A stretch of DNA of 64,000 nt, taken from Holothuria scabra (lineage: Eukaryota > Echinodermata > Holothuroidea > Aspidochirotida > Holothuriidae). Positions 40,301 through 52,300 of this stretch are shown piece by piece (the first letter of the stretch is position 1; the number at the start of each line of letters is the position of its first letter). The notes beneath the pieces are model-generated. The model ran no database searches, was not told the DNA's origin, and saw only the letters and a program-made list of their open reading frames with translations. The DNA lies in assembly GCA_037179385.1 (NCBI GenBank), contig CM074187.1:3658001-3722000 (forward strand), in the 5' to 3' direction. The position numbers were made by a program, and so were the translations under genes.

Positions 40301-43300
40301 TCTGGTAGATTATCCCCAGTTTTACTGACATATACCAACGAAACGTCACCTGCTACGTCAATATTTCTTTTTTCACAGAAACACAAGAAAAAGTCTCGTC
40401 GTTTGATTGGTTGCTTTTCTGCAGCTTCGAATGTTACCGGAATTATCAGCGATACTCATGAAGTAGCTGCTAAACTCCACGAACATGGTGCTCTTTCGTT
40501 CTGGGACTATGCCACTGCAGGTACTACTTCATTTCATTTCATTTATTTGTTTTACTTGTGTTGAATCCTACAACAAGTATAACTGATGTTTGTCATTTCT
40601 TCTCTGCACTTGCCACAAGAAGTTGAATTTTTCATCTCACTATTGCAGTTGTATGGTAGTTGACTTGTGAAACACGGGTTGTCATGCACAGGCCTTCTAG
40701 ATTGCATGGCTGAAAAGATACTTATGTCCCTATAGACGTATCCGAGCCCGTGTTTTGTGACTGTAGGCAGCCATTAGTGGGTCCATCAGCCTTAAATCGT
40801 CTTGATATATTGTCTACAAGAATTCCAAATCCTCATATTCAGTAAAATTGATGGAATCAAGATACAATTGAGTGTACAACCACCCCTGATACAAGTAAGC
40901 AAGGAAATTGAAATACTATAGGTAATGGACCCCAGTTATATGCGACTAAAATCAGACCATCACCTGACTGTCCAGATTCGTGTGTAGCATAATAGAGCTA
41001 GCGCAAAAGCAGCAGGTCTACCCTTCTTAACCGGCTTCACAAAGGATGTGAAGCCGGTCATAGGATAAACTTTCCAAACTGTGTAAATGTTGAACATATC
41101 TCATTTTACCTATTGTAAAAGGTACTTTATCTAAATAGTTTTTTCAAACTCATCATAAGCCTAAACGGTTACTTCTTGCTTGAAGTGTAATAACGATGTT
41201 ATGGTACATTTTGCGCTCAAGTTTCTTTCTTCCTTTGTTAAACTGAAAGTGAAAACAGAATCAAATTGCATGTTTATTTGGGCATATGGGATGACTTCCA
41301 AAGAATAAACACAGCAATAAACAGAGTAAATTATTAATAAAAAAAAACTTCGGTATTGGTTTACCCTTCCTGATATTTGAACTTTCCAAAGGTCCCTATT
41401 CACTTGTGCATCCTTTTTAAATGTCTCTTTAATGATGTCACATATAGTGCGGGCGTACACAGACAATGACATTGAAAGTTCCTGGCTATGGAAGTAGAGA
41501 GGACAGGGGCAGGCAAGTTCAGATTCAAAACTGTATGCACCCTAGCATATTAAAAGTAACCATTTCAACTATAAACCAAAAAATGGAGACTAAGACATGA
41601 GTGGCAAACGGCTTTTTAATGATCAACTCGTGGTGCCAAGTGTGAACCACCATGAGTCTGCAAATTCCAGTGACCTTTTCACTAGTTACATACTTGGCAA
41701 TCTCCTGTTCATTATAACCTATTAGGGGAAATTCTTTATACGCTCCTTTTCAGTTAGGGTATTTTGTTTTAGAGTATTTTGTTTATGTTATTAATCAGCC
41801 CTTTGTAGTTGTATTAGCCGAGTTGCTAGACCACAGAATACCTAGAAAGCCACTTTGCTCAAAATAAAGGTGACAAAAATACGTGTTTCAGCATTTATTA
41901 CTTATTTAGGTTACATAAGTCTTTCAGATGTTGCAATCCGTCTTATGTTTAACTAAGAAACCAAAAGGAAGGAAAAACTTTCATGACTAAGCGATTATTT
42001 TTAAGGCAAAAATAACCTGATTTATTCTGAATGTATCGGACAGGGCAATTTTTTATGCGATGACCTAATTCAGTAAACACACCTTGTTAGCAACAAGCAA
42101 CAGTACAGGCAGTACAGATATTACATACGGAGTAGGGGCTGTTTGGGGGAAATGCTTCTATGAAGATTTTTGCGTCATTAGAAGTCGCAAAAGTGTTATC
42201 TTTCTTATAATGAACTTGCAAAACATTGGGCATTCTTTAGATAATACGAACGTCACATTTTGCTGGGGTGGTACCTTAAACTTTAGGCCCACCTGTAAAT
42301 AGCTTATAAGCTTCTTACATGTGCTGCTAGAGATACATTTAGAGAAATGTGATGTGAATACTTTTCAAATGATTTAACACCGAGTACTCCTATTTTTTAT
42401 GCTTCGTGCGCATCTAATTTCTATATTGGACCTCGACAAGTCGCATAGGCTATACCTTGAAACAACAGGCAAATCTCACAAATTTCAGGACGTAAATATT
42501 GCATGTTAAGGGTATATCAAACCGTAACTTGTTTGCGAATTTCGCAGTTGAGAGAAAAAATATTAGCCCTAGAGGTTTTTGCTTCCTTCTCCCGTCTCCC
42601 TTGGCGTCGGACCTGCTACATGGGAGTGTCTGAGAGGTACAAATGTCTTTCAGTCAAATCGTTAGGACCCACCTTCTCCTGGCCTCGCCTCGCAAGCCAT
42701 GCACAAAGTTAGTTTTAAAGAAGTGTGGAGAACCATTAAATCTACTTAAAGTTACACTTGCAATAGGTTAAGCTAGGCTCCTAAAGTTATAGTGGTTTTC
42801 GTTCAGTACAACGCTTGAAGTGCCAAGAATAAGTTTCTGCCGGCTCGAATCAAACTTGAAGCATTTATCAGAGCGACCAGAATTTAGTATCTACATATTT
42901 CATACTCTTGGCTCGGAGTCGTGAAACAAGATCTTACTGGCAATATAAATATGGTGGTTATTGCAAATAATCTGATAACCTGATTATTCCTTGTCGAAAT
43001 ATGAAAGTACACTCGCACCGAAAAGTGTAAATTTTATTTCATCTTGGTAGATAATTTAGAGCTGAAAATCTGCTTTTTATTTTTTACGCAGGTCCTTACC
43101 TCAAGATCGACATGAACCCGGCCAGTGACAAGTAAGTTGCGGCAATGACTTCGCCTCTCTTTGAAGTATACACTTCGTTTCCAGAATTCGAAGAGTATTA
43201 CTTGCTGCATTGTACCGCGTCTTTGCTGCACTGTGTTAAATCTGTCTAAATCCAACATATGAATCTTTACCAAAACTGGATTAAAGCAATGTGTAACGAA

Positions 43301-46300
43301 GTTACTTACTAAGTAAATGGCTCAAACAGTCAAAATATTACTCCTAAACGAATGCAAAGCACAAATGTGTTTTTAAAATGGGTTGAAAATAAAAACAGTG
43401 TTTTTCGCATTAAAGTATTTAATCAATCGTAAAGATATTAGTGGAATACGGCAAATGGTTCTAACAATTATCTTTTTTTCTTCTTATAGCGGAGAAAATT
43501 TTACTAAAGATGCCGTATACTTATCACCACATAAATTTGTTGGTGGAGTCGGAACCCCTGGTGAGCAATTTAACCAACGCTTTGAAAAGTCAAGATATGG
43601 CAATAGCATACATTCCCGATTTTATGAAAGATGTACATAATTGATAGAATTGACTGTGTTGCAGTTAATACTTTTTGTAATTGGTGTGTTTTTTTTTCAA
43701 TGTACAAGTTAATTTATATTTCGAATTAATGGGAATAAATAAAAAATATAAAATAATAGCAGTGAATTTGTCTTCAACCGTTGTAACAAAGCTTTCACAT
43801 TTTTGTTTGTTATCAAGTTTGTCCAACACTGACTTTACATAGCCTAATGAATGAAGAAACTCTTCCGAAACTCTCTATTTCCCATAAAAACTGTGACATT
43901 ATTTTTAAACCTAAATATTACAAACGAAGGAGGGGGCAAGAATTAATTCGCCATTCATTTAACAATTTAGTAACAAAAAGATGTCACAAGATAAAAATAG
44001 CCATTCAGGATTTGGGATACAAGGGAATGCAAAATCCTCTGGGAGGACTGCATTTTCCTTTAAAATATCACTCTGTTTTGTTTTTCACGCAGGAATTTTA
44101 ATAGCTAAAAAACACGTCTTTCTCAATGAAGTACCTGATGCTGTTGGAGGAGGTACAGTCGTTTACGTAAGTAGCCTAAACGTTATTGTCTTTCACCTAT
44201 GATGTTTGATAAAATCTACTTGACAAGTCTTCCAACGAAATTAAATGTTTTAAGTGAAGACTTTGAGCCTGGACATAAACGGTTGTTTGAATACTGCTTT
44301 TGCGGGGTCATCACAACCACAAATTTAGTTATACAGTCGTATATAAAGATCGCCCCCTATTTAATCGTTTGCAAACGAAAGGATTTCATCGCTAAACGAA
44401 AAACGTTGCCAAGATGATTATAATGACAAGCGATCTGTTGTTACATCGGGTAATTGAAAGCGTAATCTGCAACAGCTATTTAAAAAGTACCCCCTAGATG
44501 GGCCGGAACATGACTGTGCAATATTTTGAACATTTCGACGGTAGTGAGCTAATTAAAAATGTTTCGGTTTACTATTTAGTAGGTGAAATTGAAGCTCGCT
44601 AGACAAATCCACTGATCATGTTTTCTTTATTATCTAAAATTAATTTGCTGTTTCGATCGAAATGTTCAAATGTTTGATGTTGCAACTGTAGTTCCTCCAT
44701 TTGAGTGCTAACTGATATTTCTCCACTTATGTTATATATAGTTGAACAAAAATGAGTCAACCGTAAAAGGCATGACTCACTTAAATCATTCATGATGTCA
44801 CGCATAAGAATGAATATAAAGGAATATTTTTTAATCTTAAGTCATTTTGCGTAGGTTTTCAGCGTGTGTATTCAAATTTCCTGGAAGGTCGAGATTCTAA
44901 AACCAGAACTGAGGTGTTCACGGAAGAGCGCCACAATTTATATGACGTCACATGTTACTTTTTCATTTAAAATGATTGCATAATAACTTTGAAGAGCGAC
45001 TTTTTTGACGACATGTAAAAGCTTCACTTAAAAGTATTTTTGTATTTGTATCTGCTTAAACTTGTGGTGAGCATAATTCCACGATAATCAAATATGTATT
45101 TACCTTAGGAGAAAGTAAACCTTAAATCTGATGTCGTTTGTATTTTCTGTTTGTAGGTAACAAGAGAAACACATCACTACAGCTCTGATATTGAAGAACG
45201 CGAAGAGGGTGGTACTCCTGCTATCGTGGAATCTATACGGGCTGGTTTGACATTCAAGCTGAAGGATGTGAGTGTCATCATACATTTTTAACGTTATGCA
45301 GTTAAAGAAAATATCCAGATCCTATGAATTTTTGTTTTTTTTTTTTCATTAGAGATGAAAGTAGAAAAATATCCTATCTGTTACTGCTTGTGTTTAAAGT
45401 CCGTGACTGACACAGAGAGAAAAATAATCTTAAACAAACTACACTTTAGCCGTTACGTCAAATATTTCCTTTTTGAACTAGCCTTTAAAATATTCTAATT
45501 TTGATTTACATTGTTGAGTTCGTTGCCACCAGACATAAAAGGTGTACTTCATTAGGTCCATGCGTTGTTGTTGCTTAGCTTCGTAAAACGAATGCCCTCT
45601 AAGGCCTGATTTTTCAAAAGTATATTACATTGTATATTTCTGATTTGTATTATGTTGGATGTGTTGTATTATGATATCCCAGTGTAATGTTATGTTGTGG
45701 TATATGAATTTGTGTGATCCCTGTTACATACATTGTTGTTTATTCTTCTGCATAGTCCATTGGTGCTGAAATTATTGAAGAACGCGAGGAAGAACTGACA
45801 AGGTTGGTAATAGAAACGTTTTGAAGACAAAGACTTATTTTGGGATGTTTAAAATGAAAGAGTAAGTGGTAAGGAAGTAGGGACTCGTCGTTCACAGGTA
45901 ACCGGTGCCTTTGTTACAACAGCCAGATAACTGGCTATTCTTTTTTCGTCATTTTGGTAATTCATTCGTTAGTTAGATAAGATTTAACGACATTCCAACA
46001 CGCATGTGTTATATAGCGCCATAGAGTTCAAATACAGAGCAGGTCCTCCCGTTAAGTAACCTCTAACGTTAAACGGGGAATACCGTGGGTATTTCCTAAT
46101 GTGCACCAAAGCCCACGGGGAGGGGGGATCCATTCGGTTCTATATGTAGTAATGTCTTCTGCTTTCCTTTTTATGTTGTTTTTTGGTGGAAAGGTGAAAG
46201 GAAGTGATGCAACAATATGTAGATACCTTCATCATTACAAAACAATAGGTCATGCTAAAATATCTACTTCACCCCCATTTTTGATGATGTGTTCCTTTTA

Positions 46301-49300
46301 CAGACACTCAATTTTGTTATCGAAGGGTCACGGTGGCGCCAAACTTATTTTTAAAAAAAAGCTAAACGTCACAATTTTCTTCTGGTTCTTCTTCAAAACT
46401 ATTTTCATGATATTTTATGAATTCATCATTGCATATTCAGAGAAAGTGACACAATTACTCAATTACTCTTAATAATGTTCACATTTGAGGAGAAATATTG
46501 TCACATGTCCCTCAAAAGCCAATGATTGAACAGGTCAGGCTACTGCACCTCTTTACGTTAGGATGACTGCATTTCCCCTTTAATTGAAAATTATATTTTA
46601 CATCGTTGCTTTATCTTATACAGAACTGCATTTGGAAGATGGAAGAGAAACCGCAATATAATCATCTTAGGTTCTTCCCGAGCTAATAGACTTCCCATCT
46701 TTTCATTCCTTATTACCCATCCACCAAGTGGAAAAGTCCTTCATCATGACTTTGTGGCTGTTCTTTTAAATGATCTCTTTGGCATTCAGGCCCGAGGGGG
46801 ATGCGCATGCGCCGGACCGTACGCACAGGTGAGATTATTTCAAAGAGTCTTATTCGACTCTTGTTGGCATTGATATTTTCATATTAAAAGCACGCCATCT
46901 ATTTGCTTATTTGATCACACCGTAGGTTACTGAAGAAACAAGTGATATTGAAGATTTTCAAAATTAAGAACTCCTGGAGTAATACTTTGCAGGAGACCGC
47001 AAAGTTGACTAGAAGATAATACAGCCAAATAGAAACAGATTTTTACTCCAATCGTCAATTTTTAACCAAAAACAGGTTGTTCACCAATTAAAAGGGTGCA
47101 ACTATTTATTGAACTTCTCTTTCTAGAAAGCTGTCTCATTGAACAATCGCTGGTGAACTTTGATCACCTTAATACACGTCATGTCTGTGTGTGTTTTTTT
47201 TTAATGAGAGTTGCTAGAATCAGATGCAAACCCCTGCCGCATGGTATATCATAACAGAACTCTCACAGCCGCATGTTTATCACGTGGGCGTCCTTGAACC
47301 TTCTGTTCTTAACTCCTTTCCCTGGGGTTAAAGAATCTACAATCTTGGACAAAACTCCTTGGGACACCCCCGCTCCCCTTCGCAGTGTTGACCACAGTTA
47401 GCCTATTCACGGCATACAGTCAACTCTTTCAGCGCAACATGGAAAGGGGGAGCGGGGGAGGGGAATTCATGTAAGCCTTTGAACTGAAATTAAAGAATAT
47501 TAAGGCAAAGTGTCCCAACAGTTTTGTCCAAGATTGTCTGAGAATTTCGGGAAGTTAGAACTACTCGCGTCACACAGTAGAAAGTGTCATTTTGTCTTGA
47601 TGGGTTGATTTGCAAAAGGGAATAAGTTTAAGCGCCCGATCGTTCATGTAGCTGTTCTCAACAGTGACTTGTTTTTGGTTTACATTGTCTTAAAATAAAA
47701 AGAATATTGAAAAAATGTTCGTGTTTATATATTTTTTCAATTTGTTCAAAACAGTGACGTGTTACCTGATAAGTGCATTTTGGAGAACAGAGGCACTGAT
47801 GTATCCTGCCTATTACTTCATTTTAAAGTAATTTACCGTGTTTCTCAAGAAAAAAATATGCCGTACATGCGAACTTGACGAGACAGGCAGTGAAAGAAAA
47901 GTTTAACCCAACGGTCTACCATTTATTTCGAAAACAAATTTGGAAGCAAAACGCATTGAAATTGCTTCGGTTTAAAGAGGGAAAAAAGCATGCGTAACCA
48001 GTTTCATGTAACGTGAAAATGGAGTCACAGGGGTGCAATTTGCTTCAAAATATGCCAAAAACCAGCCTTAACTAACGATCTACCATCGTTATATTTTAAA
48101 AACTTGGATCTCAGATGTGCCTTTAACATTTCATGGTAGATCGTGGCGCTCTTTCAGTTAAAATCTCGTCTCCTTAACACCAGTTTTCAATAGGAGTCAG
48201 ACTTTTCTATCCAAGAAATTGTTTTGGTTATATGTATATATATAGTATCTATCGGAATAGAACGTATCCTGGCGGTTACCCGGGCCTAAAAAATATTCAA
48301 AAGTCTCTTTCCATATTTCAAATGTTAAATTATTGGCTCTAAAATTGCCTCCTCCAAGTTTAAACATGATTTTTAATTGGTTTTGCATCTGTATTACGAG
48401 GAGGAATTGGTAGGCGTTCTGCCCGTACCTCTGCCCATGGCTTACGAGATGCAAATTCCCCAAGAATACTTGCAACAGTCTATTCTTTATTATCGTCCCG
48501 ACTCTAAATAAATGTATACAAATGAATCCAACAACACATTAAAACAACTCTTTATGCTACTAACTCTTTATACTAAAATCCTCAGACCTATAAGCCTCCG
48601 AAAAAACTTTTCCGAAAAAGTCGGCCCGAAAAATGAAGCATTATCTATTGAATTTGTTCTCGTAAATAATACGCGTGGAGCTCAGACAATCTTGGACAAA
48701 ACTCCTTGGGACACTCCCGCTCCCCTTCGCAATGTTGACCACAGTTAGCCTATTCACGGCATACAGTCAACTCTTTCAGCGCAACATTGAAAGGGGGAGC
48801 GGGGGAGGGGAATTCATGTAAGCCTTTGAACTGAAATTAAAGAATATTAAGGCAAAGTGTCCCAACAGTTTTGTCCAAGAATGTAGATGCGAGTTTATCA
48901 ATGGACGTTGGATTGTAGGTATTTCAACAGGTGGGAGCATATCCGGGGAGGATCGCTTTTTTGAAAAGATACTGATCTAAAGCTCTGCCCAAATTAGATT
49001 CTTGTGTGCATAACACAATTTGATCACACCGTAGGTTACTGAAGAAACAAGTGATATTGAAGATTTTCAAAATTAAGAACTCCTGGAGTAATACTTTGCA
49101 GGAGACCGCAAAGTTGACTAGAAGATAATACAGCCAAATAGAAACAGATTTTTACTCCAATCGTCAATTTTTAACCAAAAACAGGTTGTTCACCAATAAA
49201 AAGGGTGCAACTATTTATTGAACTTCTCTTTCTAGAAAGCTGTCTCATTGAACAATCGCTGGTGAACTTTGATCACCTTAATACACGTCATGTCTGTGTG

Positions 49301-52300
49301 TGTGTTTTTTTTTAATGAGAGTTGCTAGAATCAGATGCAAACCCCTGCCGCACGGTATATCATAACAGAACTCTCACAGCCGCATGTTTATCACGTGGGC
49401 GTCCTTGAACCTTCTGTTCTTAACTCCTTTCCCTGGGGTTAAAGAATCTAGATGCGAGTTTATCAATGGACGTTGGATTGTAGGTATTTCAACAGGTGGG
49501 AGCATATCCGGGGAGGATCGCTTTTTTAAAAAGATACTGATCTAAAGCTCTGCCCAAATTAGATTCTTGTGTGCATAACCGAAGTTGTCTGTCGCCAAAT
49601 GGTTAATAATTTTGCTGTTACCAAAAATACCTTGTTATTGAAGCTTGTTTCAGGGCGCAAACTCCTTGTCAGCAGAGGGAGCTTCTGCGCATGGCGATAT
49701 TAAGAAACAAGGCATCAAGATTCGTGCATGAAGGTGAGTGTGGATTCGTTAATTGACGTCACTATTATATGTGCATGCGCATTACTGCTGTTCACACAAC
49801 GTAGGCTCATTGAGCTCCGAGTTAGTTGAGGGGGTTGGGGATTTCACTTCATTTGCAACAAACTAAACATATGATTATGCATTTCCCACGATACCGTTAC
49901 GTAGGTTCAATTCATGTACCGCTCATTCCAAAGATAATGTATAGTCCCATGCGGAGAAATGTATGAGTCATTGAGGAAAAGTACCAATGAAAAACGCAAC
50001 TACACTAAAAGCTGAATTTGAACAGAACGAAAAAACTTACGGTAGACCAAATCATAGCACCAAGGAGAAAATAATACTCTTTGAATAGGGGTGGCCAACC
50101 GTTAGGCCTGATCACTGGCCTGGAAAAAGAGGCTTAAAGGGAAGGGTACCTTCAGTTGCAATCTTGTAAAGCATTAATTTTAGCATCATTTGAAACCGTT
50201 ATTGTGTTTCATGCATGAAATCACTTTCAGAATTCAGTACAGGAGGCCACGGACCCCCTACCGCCCCTTCCTCTCTGGCTTACCTCATTGTTGTAGTTGA
50301 CAGTCGACCAAATGTCCGAATAATATCACTCGCCTTTGGCTACTGTAGCCGATAACATTAGCCGATAACATGCTATTGTTTCACCATGGAGCCACAACGA
50401 AGTAGCACAGTAGCAGCTTCATGGTCCCACACGTTTTTGTACCACGTGACATCACAACCCATACTGAAATATAATACAGCTAAACTTGTTTCGTTTGCAT
50501 TTTACTATGGTATTTGCTTGTGGTTATAATTTTGCACAAGCACATATTTGAGGTGATCTTTTACCATACAATTGTTACTTTTTTGCTATCATGTGAATCA
50601 CATGAACCAACGGCGAAATGTAGTGTTGCAATAGACTGTAGATACCATTAATCTATTGAAGAGGATATTCCTATAGTATCTCCGGATGAAAAATTAAGAA
50701 ATCAGGAGAGGTCTACAATTTTTTTTTTCGGTATCCAAACTGCTAACTAATCTTACTTGGGGGAGACAAGTGGGGGCAAGGAAAAAATCTGGGTGAAACG
50801 CCCACCTCCTGCTCCCTACTGTAGCGCTCCCCAAACCCCCCAACCCCCTCCCTTAGAGCCGCCACTTGGCCAAAGACTTTTCGTAGGCTGTCCTGAGATG
50901 AGTTGAGTGAAAGGTCTGAAAACACTGGATTTTCAATTTGCTAACCTCCAAGTCTAGTATTTCATTTGAAATATCTTTTTTTTGTCTCATATAGTAAGCA
51001 TAAGCAATGGAGTAGGGAAACAAGCCAGTGAGCAACATCTGGAAAAAGGCCGTGGTCGGCTCGACTTGAATCAATAGGGTGGAAACTGGGCCGTAAAACT
51101 CTATCTAGCTATCCAACTATTCATGTACAGAACAGGCATGTAATCACACTTTAAATTGAATCTCATGGTAGAATTTATGGATTAAAACGTTCTAATACAA
51201 ATGGGCTCATTTTTCTCGATTACGTCCGCTTACATTCCGCACTCCTTCGGTACTTTCCCTTTGGCTGTGTTTGGCACTTCAGTAGTACTTTATACGGGAT
51301 GAGGGCGTGCTGTTTTGAGCTCGTCAAAGATATAGCAAATGAAGATGCCAAGCTTGAAATTATTGTGGCTCAGGTACTCCTAGAAATTTAAAAAAAGCTG
51401 CTAATTATTGCTCGTTCGGCGAGAGAGCAATCAAATGCTTTGCATAAGTGCATGAGCGTTTTTGTTCACATGCCATTTTTCCTCCATTTGTTATTATAAA
51501 AGATAAATTTATTTTTGTGATCCTGAAATCAGTTCAGTTACTGGGCGTTTTGATACCCCTTTCCCAGTTGTACTCGGACATCATGCAATACGGCCGCATT
51601 AGTTCTTTTTTTTAAGTTGGGTGGAATACTTTATTAAATATTCGCAGAGCTAATAAAAGTATGCGCATTCCAATCGCACATGCAATTATTCCAAAAAGGT
51701 AGTTTGTGCAATGCAAATTTGTTCTTCACCCAGTACGTTACCAGAAGACACCCTTCTCTACTTGATGTACTGCTTATGTCAGTCAGCGGAGAGTCTCTTT
51801 CCTTATGTATACAGTAATTTAGTAACTGTAGTGTAGTGTTTATGTATAGTATGTACAATTGTTTACAGCTTTCTCATGTTTCAGAATTAAGTTTACTTTG
51901 TTCAAAGTACGTACTTACTAATGACAGATGTTTTGGCCTAAAGTACACAAAATTTTTAATCGGTTTAGTAATTGTTTATACTACCTTTACGGCTGTCACA
52001 ACTGATAAGACCGGTACCAGTAACTGATTGTCACCATTATTGTGAAGTTTGAAAGTAACAGATTCTCAAAACGTCTAATTCAGTGACATGTTCTTTTTGT
52101 TTGAAGTTATCGCATCATGCAGTCAATATCAAGGGGGTTGGAAATGTAACACCTAAAATTTATATGAGGAGTAACAAAAAATTATCAATCATGTGGCCAG
52201 AGAAAGTACTAAAGGAGAAACAAGATCCAAGACGGTGAAAATTATATAAAAGTAGAGCCAGACTTTAATGAACGAAGGCAACACTACTTTTTATATTTCT

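Larger units (their letters stand above)
47340..48883. mobile_element. 1,544-bp composite insertion bounded by two MITEs
   Basis: Inserted in copy 1 of the duplication. Comparison with copy 2 shows that TA was duplicated (47338-47339, 48884-48885), as for Tc1/mariner. The two ends are direct copies of one 197-bp MITE; 1,150 bp of unrelated, non-coding DNA (47537-48686) lies between. Confidence 0.82.
46910..49579 (+). repeat. 0.56-kb tandem duplication, first copy interrupted
   Basis: Copy 1 is 46910-47339 plus 48884-49014; copy 2 is 49019-49579. They differ at only a few bases (for example TTAATG run length and CACGG/CATGG). Copy 2 is uninterrupted and shows the pre-insertion sequence AAAGAATCTAGATGCGAG. 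Confidence 0.93.
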
